DNA from: M30B53 sp964600785
GTDB lineage: Bacteria > Planctomycetota > Planctomycetia > Pirellulales > UBA1268
Assembly (NCBI GenBank): GCA_964600785.1
Contig: CAZRKH010000126.1
Coordinates: 1-64,000 of the forward strand
Reading direction: 5' to 3'
Length of the DNA stretch: 64,000 nt
Shown here: in pieces, positions 24,747-32,544 of the stretch
Layout of the letters: the number at the start of each line of letters is the position of its first letter
Numbering within the stretch: the first letter of the stretch is position 1
Notes under the pieces: generated by a model
The model's database searches: none
Told to the model about the DNA's origin: nothing
What the model saw: only the letters and a program-made list of their open reading frames with translations
Program-made: the position numbers and the translations under genes

Positions 24747-26392
24747 GCGGGCCCATGGCTGCCTCCCCTCGGCTCGAGCCGGTCGGTGACACCGCTCTTG
24801 CGATCGATCTCCCGGGGGCCGGCAACCTCGCCGAGGACACGGTGAGGGTCAAGACGGTGGCCGAGGGGCTCGCCGCGGCCGCCATTCCCGGGGTGACCGA
24901 CGTCGTGCCCTCGCCGGGGCGGGTGACGGTGGTCTACGACATCGTTTTGGCCGACTCCTTCGAGGCCCTTGTTGCGGCGGTCGCCGAGCGGGCGACGGCA
25001 GTGCTGAGGCGGGTGCCGCCCTCGCAGAAGAAACCTGAGCCGCTCCACGAGATCCCGGTCGCCTACGGTGGCGAGCCAGGCCCCGACCTCGAGGGGCTCT
25101 GCCGGGAGCGTGGCCTCTCGAGGGCCGAAGCGATTCGTCTGCACTCGCTCGCGGAGTACCGGGTGACGGCAGTCGGTTTCACGCCTGGCTTTGCCTACCT
25201 CGGTGGGCTTTCGCCCCGGCTGGCCGTGCCGCGACGGGCCACACCGAGACTGCGGGTGCCCGCCGGCTCGGTTGGGATCGGGGGCGAACAGACCGGCGTT
25301 TATCCCTTTGCCAGCCCGGGCGGCTGGCAGCTGATCGGCCGCACCGGCAGGCGTCTGTTTGACCCGACCCGCAAGCGGCCCTGCCTGCTGGCGGTGGGTG
25401 ATCGCGTGCGGTTCGTGGAGAGTGCAACGGTCGATGGGGTGGCTGACGCCGCAGGAGAGACCCTGATCCCGCAGGTCGCCGAGTGTCCCGGTGGCTGCCT
25501 GACTGTCGAGTCTGTCGGGCCGCTTGCGACGGTGCAGGATCTTGGTCGGGCCGGCTATCGAAGTGCCGGCGTGCCTTCTGGCGGGGCGGCCGATGCGGCG
25601 GCGGCGATGATCGCGAACCTCGCTGTCGGCAACCCGGCCGAAGCCGCGGTGATCGAATGGACGCTCGCCGGGCCGGTGATCCGCTGCGACCGCGACGTGA
25701 CGGTGGCTCTCTGCGGCAGCGATGAACTGCCTTGCGGACGGCCGCTGGCAGTGCCGGCCGGCCAGCGGCTGGTGGTGGGACGGGCCGCCGGCTGCCGTGG
25801 CTATCTGGCGATTGCCGGTGGGATCGATCTGCCGCGAGTGCTCGGTAGCCGAGGCACCTGTCTGCCCGCATCGTTCGGGGGCGTCGCCGGAAGACCGCTG
25901 GCTGCTGGCGACAGGCTTCCGCTCGGCCTCACGACCGCACGGTTGGGTGCTGGGCGTTGGTGGGTCGATCCCGAACTCACGGCCTTGCCGGGCCGACTCT
26001 GCCGGCTGCGATATCTGCCTACTCGCGGCATGCCCGCCGTTGCCGGTGAGTACCGGGTGAGCCCGCAGTCAGATCGCATGGGCCTGCGGCTGGAGGGGCC
26101 GCCGTGTGCGACAAGCAGGCAGGCTCGTTCGGTAGCGGTGCTGCCCGGGACACTCCAGCTGCCTCCTGACGGACGGCCGATCCTGCTGGGCTGCGACGCA
26201 CTAACGATCGGCGGCTACCCGGTACTCGGCCAGGTGATCGAAGTCGACCTGAGACTCGCGGCCCAGCTACGACCGGGCGCGGCGGTTCGTTTTGAACCAA
26301 CCAGCCTCGATGAGGCCCACCGGCTCCGCCACCGGCAGGCCGCCGACATGGCAAAACTCGCGGAGGCACTTGCGGAGAAATGTGAAAATTAG
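24743..26392 (+). CDS. pxpBC: fused 5-oxoprolinase subunits PxpB and PxpC
   Basis: PxpABC hydrolyses 5-oxoproline to glutamate with ATP. The 549-residue protein joins two subunits. PxpB (KipI-like, about 1-230) has LHSLAEYRVTAVGFTPGFAY and GSVGIGGEQTGVYPFASPGG. PxpC (KipA-like, about 245-535) has GPLATVQDLGRAGYRSAGVP and ends with GQVIEVDLRLAAQLRPGAAV. The GTG at 24743 overlaps the preceding stop (GTGA), suggesting coupling; ATG 24755 is an alternative start. The fused form is known in some bacteria. A perfect inverted repeat starts at the stop codon. Allophanate hydrolase, a relative, is less likely because pxpA follows. Confidence 0.9.
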   Translation: MSGPMAASPRLEPVGDTALAIDLPGAGNLAEDTVRVKTVAEGLAAAAIPGVTDVVPSPGRVTVVYDIVLADSFEALVAAVAERATAVLRRVPPSQKKPEPLHEIPVAYGGEPGPDLEGLCRERGLSRAEAIRLHSLAEYRVTAVGFTPGFAYLGGLSPRLAVPRRATPRLRVPAGSVGIGGEQTGVYPFASPGGWQLIGRTGRRLFDPTRKRPCLLAVGDRVRFVESATVDGVADAAGETLIPQVAECPGGCLTVESVGPLATVQDLGRAGYRSAGVPSGGAADAAAAMIANLAVGNPAEAAVIEWTLAGPVIRCDRDVTVALCGSDELPCGRPLAVPAGQRLVVGRAAGCRGYLAIAGGIDLPRVLGSRGTCLPASFGGVAGRPLAAGDRLPLGLTTARLGAGRWWVDPELTALPGRLCRLRYLPTRGMPAVAGEYRVSPQSDRMGLRLEGPPCATSRQARSVAVLPGTLQLPPDGRPILLGCDALTIGGYPVLGQVIEVDLRLAAQLRPGAAVRFEPTSLDEAHRLRHRQAADMAKLAEALAEKCEN

Positions 26393-26435
26393 GGACGGGA
26401 GCGATTTAAAAAATCGCTCCCGTCCCCATTTTTTT
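26392..26435 (+). terminator. perfect 16-bp inverted repeat with T-run, terminator or REP-like element
   Basis: GGGACGGGAGCGATTT at 26392-26407 pairs perfectly with AAATCGCTCCCGTCCC at 26411-26426 around a 3-base loop, and seven Ts follow at 26429-26435. It starts on the last base of the pxpBC stop codon and ends 15 bp before pxpA. It has the form of a strong factor-independent terminator. Stems of this GGGACGGGAGCGA type could also be dispersed REP-like palindromes. Confidence 0.65.
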
Positions 26436-26449
26436 GGGGGGGTTCTGGT

Positions 26450-27217
26450 ATGGCGAACACCATCACGATCGATCTCAACTGCGACCTTGGCGAAGCGGCG
26501 GGGCATGACCTCGAGCTGCTCCCGCTGGTCTCTTCGGCAAACATCGCCTGCGGAGCCCACGCCGGTGATGCCCAAACGATGGCAGCCACCGCCACGGCCG
26601 CCAGGCGACACAGGGTGCAGATCGGGGCCCACCCCGGCCACGCCGATCGCAGACACTTCGGCCGCCGCGAGATCTCACTGACTCCCGACCAGGCCGCATC
26701 CCTCGTCGTCGGCCAAGTCCATCTCCTCGAGAAGGTGATCGGCGGCGGAATCAGCCACGTCAAACTTCACGGCGGGCTCTACCACCAGGTTGCCCGTGAG
26801 GCATCGCTTGCCAGGGCCGTGGCCTCGGCGATGCAGCGGCACTTCCCGGCGGTCCGGCTGGTGCTGCCGGCGGGCAGCCTCGCCGTGCGGATCTGCCGTG
26901 ACAAGGACGTCACGGTCATTGAGGAGGCCTTCGCCGACCGGGCCTACGCCGACAACGGCACGCTGCTGCCAAGGTCACGACCCAACGCGGTGCTCGGCGA
27001 CCACCGGGCAATCGCCCGCCAGGCGGTGCGGCTGGTCACCGAGAGGATCGTGACCTCCACAGGCGGCCGCGAACTGCCGCTGCACGCCGACACGCTCTGC
27101 ATCCACGGCGACGGCCCCGACCCGGCCGGATGCCTGCGGGCGGTCCGCGACGCATTGTCTGCCGCGGGCGTGGTGGTGCGACCACCGGCCGACCGCGACT
27201 CTCAAACTCCCAGGTAG
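26450..27217 (+). CDS. pxpA: 5-oxoprolinase subunit PxpA (LamB/YcsF family)
   Basis: The 255-residue product begins MANTITIDLNCDLGEAAGHD and contains SSANIACGAHAGD, RVQIGAHPGHAD and HVKLHGGLYHQVARE, all PxpA signatures. It ends with LCIHGDGPDPAG. It works with PxpBC in cytoplasmic ATP-driven ring opening of 5-oxoproline to glutamate. It follows pxpBC by 57 bp, but a terminator-like hairpin stands in the gap, so its expression may be reduced relative to pxpBC. Its 3' end overlaps livF by 16 bp, tail to tail. Confidence 0.95.
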   Translation: MANTITIDLNCDLGEAAGHDLELLPLVSSANIACGAHAGDAQTMAATATAARRHRVQIGAHPGHADRRHFGRREISLTPDQAASLVVGQVHLLEKVIGGGISHVKLHGGLYHQVAREASLARAVASAMQRHFPAVRLVLPAGSLAVRICRDKDVTVIEEAFADRAYADNGTLLPRSRPNAVLGDHRAIARQAVRLVTERIVTSTGGRELPLHADTLCIHGDGPDPAGCLRAVRDALSAAGVVVRPPADRDSQTPR

Positions 27218-27912
27218 GCTTCACGAACCCGGGGATTCTCGGCGAGGGTCGCGGCCTCCCCCTCGAGCACCACTCGGCCACGTTCGAGCACATAGCCGCG
27301 GGAGGCCAGCTGCAGCCCGGCATGAGCATTCTGCTCCACCAGGAGCACCGACACCCCGCGGGCCGGCAGGGCGGCAATCACGTCGAAGATCTGCATCGAC
27401 AGCCTGGGGGCCAGCCCCAGCGACGGCTCGTCGAGCAGCAGCAGCCGCGGCCGCGCCACCACCGCCCGGGCCACCGCCAACATCTGCTGCTCACCTCCAG
27501 AGAGCGTGCCACCGAGCTGACGCATCCTCGCGGCGAGCACCGGGAAGAGCTCGCAGGCCTCCTGGATGTCCCGCTTGAGCTGCCAGCGGTCGGGCTGCGT
27601 GTAGCCGCCGAGTTCCAGGTTTTCACGGACCGTGAGCCGCGGGAAGATCCGTCGCCCCTCGGGGCAGTGGGCGATCCCGCGGCGGACAATGCGATGGGGC
27701 GGCTCACCGTCGATCCTCCGTCCGCGAAAGCGAATGCTTCCGCCGGCAGGCCGGACAACGCCGGAGATCGCCAGCAGAAGCGTGCTCTTGCCGGCGGCGT
27801 TGGCCCCGAGGATCGTCACGATCTCGCCGGTGCCGACCGAGAGCGACACGCCGTCGATCACGCGGATCGGTCCGTAGCCGGCCGAAAGATCGCGGACCTC
27901 GAGGAGCGTCAT
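27202..27912 (-). CDS. livF: branched-chain amino-acid type ABC importer ATPase LivF
   Basis: The 236-residue ATPase has Walker A GANAAGKST, AHCPEGRRIFPRLTVRENLE in the LivF manner, the signature LSGGEQQMLAVARAV, Walker B LLLLDEPSLGL and LVEQNA at the switch position. The second glycine position of Walker A is alanine (GANAAGKS for the more common GPNGAGKS), which is tolerated in LivF proteins. It is the last gene of the run binding protein, livH, livM, livG, livF and overlaps livG by 4 bp. Confidence 0.94.
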   Translation of the reverse strand: MTLLEVRDLSAGYGPIRVIDGVSLSVGTGEIVTILGANAAGKSTLLLAISGVVRPAGGSIRFRGRRIDGEPPHRIVRRGIAHCPEGRRIFPRLTVRENLELGGYTQPDRWQLKRDIQEACELFPVLAARMRQLGGTLSGGEQQMLAVARAVVARPRLLLLDEPSLGLAPRLSMQIFDVIAALPARGVSVLLVEQNAHAGLQLASRGYVLERGRVVLEGEAATLAENPRVREAYLGV

Positions 27913-29204
27913 GCCTCCGCCTCCCCGAGATAGGCGTTGATCACCCGCTCGTCGCGGCGAATCTCCCGCGGTGTGCCCTCGGCAATCTTCACACCGTGGT
28001 CGAGCACGCTCACCCGGTCGCTGACACGCATCACCGTCTGCATGTGGTGTTCGATCAGGAGCACCGTCACGCCGGAGTCGCGGATCTGCCGGATCAGTTC
28101 GGCGACCGCCGCGGTTTCGGCGGGGTTCATGCCCGCGGTCGGCTCGTCGAGCAGCAGCAGCCGCGGCCGCGTGGCGAGCGCTCTGGCGATTTCGAGGCGG
28201 CGGCGGTCGCCATAGGCCAACTCGCCGGCTCGCCGTCCAGCCTCGCCGGCCAGGCCCACCTTTGCCAGGATCTCCGTGGCGACCTGCTCGGGGTCGTCGA
28301 TCCGCCGCGACCCTCGATGCCCCCAGTCGAGGCCCACCCGCACGTTCTCGCGCACCGTCATTCCCTCGAAGAGCCGGATGTTCTGAAACGTGCGGGCAAT
28401 TCCCGCAGCCGCCACAACCTCCGGCGAGCGACGACCCCGCCGCCAGACCGCGTAGCCGCCCGCCGCCCCCACTAGCCAGCCGGCCGCCAGGGCTGTCCAG
28501 CCGCGGAGGCGGATAGCTCGCTTGCCCGCGGCGAGGCGGTCAAGCACCTCGCCATCGACGGCATGCACCGCGTCGGCGGCATCGCCGAAGTCGGTCGCCT
28601 CGGGCACCGTGCCCGGTCCGGCCCGCCGCGCGGTGACCGCCGCCTGCAGGGCGTCGCGAAGCCCGCTGGCGTCCTCGCGGCTGCGGCGAATCGCCACCAC
28701 CTCGCGGCCGTCGGGAGTGACCACCCGCCAGCTTGCCCCCAGCCGATCGACGGCCAGCTCCCAGCGAAAGTAGCTTCGCAGCCTGCGGCCGAGCGTCGCA
28801 GCCCGCGGCGGCTCCCCGGCGGCCATCGGCCGCTTGACGACCGCCAGCCAGACCCCGTCGATATCGATCGCCACCGCGGCCACCAACAGACCGGTCAGCA
28901 GGCCGATCGCGACAATCCCCCAGAAGGCCACCGGGGTGAATGGCCTGGCCACCCGTCGGCCGTCGAGCCGCACCGTGCCCCGCGTGGGGCGATTGATGCC
29001 GCTGATGCAGTTGAAGGCGGTCGTCTTTCCCGCACCGTTGGGCCCGATCAGCGAGGCGATGGCCCCCTGCTCCACATCGAGGTCGAGATCGGCGACCGCC
29101 ACCAGCCCGCCGAAGCGGACGGTCAGCCGGTCGACCGAGAGCAGCGGATCGGCGGCGGTCTGTTCGAGCGAGCGATCGCGGCGGCGGCGGGGAAAGCGGA
29201 CCAT
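27909..29204 (-). CDS. livG: LivG-like ABC importer ATPase with a two-helix insertion
   Basis: The 431-residue product is about 170 residues longer than usual LivG. Walker A GPNGAGKT stands at 54-61. The segment between Walker A and the Q-loop is interrupted after DGRRVARPF (about 89). Hydrophobic helix 1 covers about 91-114, a mainly charged region of about 110 residues follows, and helix 2 covers about 235-254. LivG sequence then resumes with GIARTFQNIRLFEGMTVREN (Q274), LAYGDRRRLEIARAL, LLLLDEPTAGMNP and H386. ATG 29204 is chosen because it gives the whole domain. With both ATPase parts in the cytoplasm, the central region would lie outside the membrane. Confidence 0.88.
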   Translation of the reverse strand: MVRFPRRRRDRSLEQTAADPLLSVDRLTVRFGGLVAVADLDLDVEQGAIASLIGPNGAGKTTAFNCISGINRPTRGTVRLDGRRVARPFTPVAFWGIVAIGLLTGLLVAAVAIDIDGVWLAVVKRPMAAGEPPRAATLGRRLRSYFRWELAVDRLGASWRVVTPDGREVVAIRRSREDASGLRDALQAAVTARRAGPGTVPEATDFGDAADAVHAVDGEVLDRLAAGKRAIRLRGWTALAAGWLVGAAGGYAVWRRGRRSPEVVAAAGIARTFQNIRLFEGMTVRENVRVGLDWGHRGSRRIDDPEQVATEILAKVGLAGEAGRRAGELAYGDRRRLEIARALATRPRLLLLDEPTAGMNPAETAAVAELIRQIRDSGVTVLLIEHHMQTVMRVSDRVSVLDHGVKIAEGTPREIRRDERVINAYLGEAEA

Positions 29205-29209
29205 CGATC

Positions 29210-30307
29210 TCAATTCTCCGAGTTCCCTGCGGCAGGAGGCAACTTTCCAGCACCCCGACGCGTCGGCAGGAGCCCCTCGGAACGAAACCGCATCATCACG
29301 ATCAGCACCATCCCGAAGACGGCCAGCCGCCAGCCGCTGAAGGAAAGAATGCTCGAGCCGGTGGTATTCAGCCCGACCTGCTGCAGCCAGGCATCGGCCC
29401 GAGGCGCGAGCACGGTGTCGAAGCCGACGAGAATCGCAACCCCCGCCAGCGTGCCGGGAATGCTGCCGAGCCCACCAAGGATCACCGCGCAAAGCATCAG
29501 CACCGACCGCTGGAAGTCGTAGGTGTTTGGATCGGCAGTGGTCGAAAGCGAGGTCACGTAGAGACAGCCCGCGAGCCCTGCGATCGCCGAAGAGATCGCG
29601 AAGGCGGCGAGCTTGACCCGACCGACCGGCACGCCGACGGCAGCCGCTGCAAGCTCGTCCTCGCGGACCGCGGCCATCGCTCTCCCCAGCCGGGAGCCTT
29701 CCAGCCACCGCAGGCCCGCTACCACCGCGGCCAGCGCGGCCAGGGCCAGCCAGTAGAACCATCGCGGGTCGACCACGAACTCACGGCCGAGGTCGATTCC
29801 CCCGATCTCCAACGCCGCCCCCGGCGGCGGTACCGGGCCGAGCCCCTGCATGCCCCCGGTGATCTCCTCGAGGTTGCGAAGGGCGACTTTGACCACCTCG
29901 CCGAAGCCGAGCGTGACGATCGCCAGATAGTCGCCGCGAAGCCGCAGGGTGGGCGCCGCGAGCAGCAGCCCCGCCCCGGCCGCCACGGCCACCGCCGCTG
30001 TTGCCGCGGCCGCGAAGGGCCAGCCGAAGGGCAGCGTAGGGACGGTGAGGATCGCAGCGGTGTATCCGCCGATCCCGAAGAGGGCCGCAATCCCCAGGTG
30101 GAGGATGCCGGTGAAGCCGACCATCACGTTGAGAGCCAACGCCAGGATCGCGTAGATGAAGAGGATCGTCACCTGCCCGCCGAGGCCACCGCCCAAGGGG
30201 GGCACCAGCAGCGGCGCCACGGCGAAGGCCACCAGGGCCGGCAGCTCCCAGCGGACCGGACGGCGGCGACGGCCGGCGGATGCGGATGCGTCATGCGGCA
30301 CGGCCAT
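29210..30307 (-). CDS. livM: branched-chain amino-acid type ABC permease LivM
   Basis: The 365-residue permease starts at ATG 30307 (MAVPHDASASAGRRRRPVRW). It has about eight to ten hydrophobic segments and typical LivM sequences: ALALNVMVGFTGILHLGIAA, LRLRGDYLAIVTLGFGEVVK, and SRLGRAMAAVREDELAAAAV before the EAA-like coupling region. The ending VFGMVLIVMMRFRSEGLLP is standard. It lies 5 bp before livG and 5 bp after livH. Confidence 0.93.
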   Translation of the reverse strand: MAVPHDASASAGRRRRPVRWELPALVAFAVAPLLVPPLGGGLGGQVTILFIYAILALALNVMVGFTGILHLGIAALFGIGGYTAAILTVPTLPFGWPFAAAATAAVAVAAGAGLLLAAPTLRLRGDYLAIVTLGFGEVVKVALRNLEEITGGMQGLGPVPPPGAALEIGGIDLGREFVVDPRWFYWLALAALAAVVAGLRWLEGSRLGRAMAAVREDELAAAAVGVPVGRVKLAAFAISSAIAGLAGCLYVTSLSTTADPNTYDFQRSVLMLCAVILGGLGSIPGTLAGVAILVGFDTVLAPRADAWLQQVGLNTTGSSILSFSGWRLAVFGMVLIVMMRFRSEGLLPTRRGAGKLPPAAGNSEN

Positions 30308-30312
30308 GCTCC

Positions 30313-31260
30313 TCACACCTTCTCCCGCTGGCGACGGCCGAAGAGCCCTTCGGGCCGGAAGACCAACACGGCGATCAGCACGGCAAACACGATGCCTCCG
30401 GCCCACCGCTCACCGAGACAGGCGCCGCCAAGGGCCCGCACCAGCCCGATCACGAGCCCCCCCACCACCGCCCCGGGAATGCTCCCGATGCCGCCGAGCA
30501 CCGCCGCGGTGAACGCGTAGAGCCCGGTCTGGAATCCCATCTGGAAGCCGATCGTGGTGATCGTGGCGGCGTAGACCACGCTCGCGGCCCCGGCGAGAAA
30601 ACCGCCGAGAAAGAAGGTGGCCCCGATCACCTTCTCCACGTTCACACCGACCAGGGCCGCGGCGGTGGGATCCTGGGCCACGGCCCGCATCGCCTTCCCG
30701 CTCCGCGTGGATCGAACGAGCACCGCGAGGCCGGCCATCAGCGGCACCACCACGGCAACCACCAGCAGGTCTCGTGAGGAAAACCGCAGGCTCTCGAAGG
30801 GCAGGAGGTTGTCCGCCGGCACGAGCGACGGGAAGGAGCGGTCCGACGGACCGATCCAGAACAGGCCCAGGTTCATGAAGATGAAGGAGACGCCGATCGA
30901 GGAGACCAGCGGGGCGAGCTTGGGGCTCTCGCGAAGCGGTCGGTAGACGAGCCGGTCGACCGCAAGATTCAGCCCCCCGCAGAAGAGCCCGCAGAGCACC
31001 ACCAACAGCAGGATCCCGACGGCTGCCGGGGCTCCCGCCTGCGGCGGTCCGGCGGCCTCCACGAGCGTGACCGCAAGACAGCCGCCGAGCATGAACAGAT
31101 CACCATGGGCGAAGTTCACCAGGCCGACGACGCCGTAAACCATCGTGTAGCCCAATGCCACCAGGGCGATCAGCGATCCCGAGGCAAGCCCGATCACGAC
31201 CTGCTGCGCGATAAACTCCAGCGACATCACGGTCTCGGCGAGCGGCAACGCCAGCGACAT
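30313..31260 (-). CDS. livH: branched-chain amino-acid type ABC permease LivH
   Basis: The 315-residue permease contains GSLIALVALGYTMVYGVVGL, then NFAHGDLFMLGG, the classic LivH N-terminal signature. RSTRSGKAMRAVAQDPTAAA is the coupling segment, and VFRPEGLFGRR the usual end. It starts 3 bp after the stop of the binding-protein gene and precedes livM by 5 bp. ATG 31260 or ATG 31227 may be the start; the latter gives MSLEFIAQQVV, closer to family N-termini. Confidence 0.94.
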   Translation of the reverse strand: MSLALPLAETVMSLEFIAQQVVIGLASGSLIALVALGYTMVYGVVGLVNFAHGDLFMLGGCLAVTLVEAAGPPQAGAPAAVGILLLVVLCGLFCGGLNLAVDRLVYRPLRESPKLAPLVSSIGVSFIFMNLGLFWIGPSDRSFPSLVPADNLLPFESLRFSSRDLLVVAVVVPLMAGLAVLVRSTRSGKAMRAVAQDPTAAALVGVNVEKVIGATFFLGGFLAGAASVVYAATITTIGFQMGFQTGLYAFTAAVLGGIGSIPGAVVGGLVIGLVRALGGACLGERWAGGIVFAVLIAVLVFRPEGLFGRRQREKV

Positions 31261-31263
31261 CCC

Positions 31264-32511
31264 TCAGCCCTCCCCGCCGTTCTCGACAACGGTCTTGGCC
31301 TTGCCCGGGTCAACCCCGCCCGCCTCGAGCTGTTCCTCGAAGGCAAAGCGGCCGTCGCGAACCGCGAGCACCGTGAGGGCTGCCAGCGTCGTGTCGCCAT
31401 TGGCATCAACGCTCCAGCGGCCGAGCGGCCCGTCGAAATCCCGGATCGCCAACGCCGCGTCGGTGATCGCCCGGCGGTCCTTCACGCCCGCGGCGGTGAT
31501 CGCGTGGATCGCGACCCGCGCCGCTTCGTATCCGTACACGGCGAAGGCCTCCGGCGGCTCGCCGTGCAGCTTCTCATACCGCTCGACGAAGGCCCGACCG
31601 CGGCCGGTGAGCCGCTCGGGGGCGATACCGCCGAAGGTCACGTAGCAGCGGCCTTCGACCGCCTCCCTGCCGGCCGCCTCGATGAAGGCGGGTTCGAGGC
31701 AGCCGTCGGGCACCAAAAGCGGGCTCTCGATCCCGGTGGCGGCGAGGTCCTTGGCCACCTGCCCGCCCTTGCTCTGGGTCGTGCCGCCGAAATAGACGAG
31801 ATCGGGGCCGGCCGCGGCCACCGTCGCCATCAACGAACGAAATTCCTGCGCCTTCGGATCGATCGAATCCTGCCCGAGAACCGTCAGGCCCAGTTCACGG
31901 CAGCGTTCGGCGAAGAGGTCGGCGATCCCCTTGCCGTAGGCATCGCCGTCATCGAGCACGAACACCCGCTCGAAGCCGCGGCCGGCGGCCCAGTCGGCCG
32001 CCAGCGGCCCCTGCAGATCATCCGCGGGAATCACGCGGATGAAGTTTCGCCTGCCGGTCGGCCGGTAGACCTCCGGCTCTCCAAACTCCCCGAGGTCCGG
32101 CTTGGTGAGGCCCACGGCCGTGGTGGCCGGCGAGACCATCAGCAGGTCCCCGTAATTGAGGATCGGCATCGAGACCCGGGCGGATCCGGAGTTGAGCGTG
32201 CCGATGTAGGCCACGACGTCGGGATCCTGCAGGGCCGCCCGGGCGTTGGCGGCCTCGGCCTCGCTCGTCCACAGCCCGGTGGCGGCGGTTGAGTCGTCGA
32301 GGTCGAGGTAGTCGATCCTGAAGGGGCCCGCCCGGCCGCCGGCCTCCTCAATCGCCATGCGGATGCCGCGGACAACCGTGTCGGACTGCTGCCGGGCCGA
32401 GCCGGTCCGCGGCAGACTCGAAACGATCCGCACCAGACCGGGATCGGATTCCCTGCAGCCGGTGAGAACCGCCGCCAGGACCATTCCCGCCAGCAGAGTG
32501 CGAGGGTGCAT
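31264..32511 (-). CDS. periplasmic binding lipoprotein of the Liv-type importer
   Basis: The 415-residue product has a lipoprotein signal peptide with the lipobox LTGC at residues 16-19. The mature part has the type I periplasmic binding fold of the LivK family: IVSSLPRTGSARQQSDTVVR, GTLNSGSARVSMPILN, VFVLDDGDAYGKGIADLFAE and AVYGYEAARVAIHAI. Families of this kind bind branched-chain amino acids, amides or urea; the specific ligand cannot be read from sequence. It is the first gene of the transporter run and lies 33 bp after a DUF937 gene on the same strand. Confidence 0.9.
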   Translation of the reverse strand: MHPRTLLAGMVLAAVLTGCRESDPGLVRIVSSLPRTGSARQQSDTVVRGIRMAIEEAGGRAGPFRIDYLDLDDSTAATGLWTSEAEAANARAALQDPDVVAYIGTLNSGSARVSMPILNYGDLLMVSPATTAVGLTKPDLGEFGEPEVYRPTGRRNFIRVIPADDLQGPLAADWAAGRGFERVFVLDDGDAYGKGIADLFAERCRELGLTVLGQDSIDPKAQEFRSLMATVAAAGPDLVYFGGTTQSKGGQVAKDLAATGIESPLLVPDGCLEPAFIEAAGREAVEGRCYVTFGGIAPERLTGRGRAFVERYEKLHGEPPEAFAVYGYEAARVAIHAITAAGVKDRRAITDAALAIRDFDGPLGRWSVDANGDTTLAALTVLAVRDGRFAFEEQLEAGGVDPGKAKTVVENGGEG

Positions 32512-32544
32512 CCCCGAAATGCTACGGGCAGCCGTTTTCCAGCG

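Noticed and set aside
29205..29762. In-frame extension upstream of livG
   Set aside because: It overlaps livM in another frame and reads as arginine- and glycine-rich noise; ATG 29204 already gives the complete ATPase.
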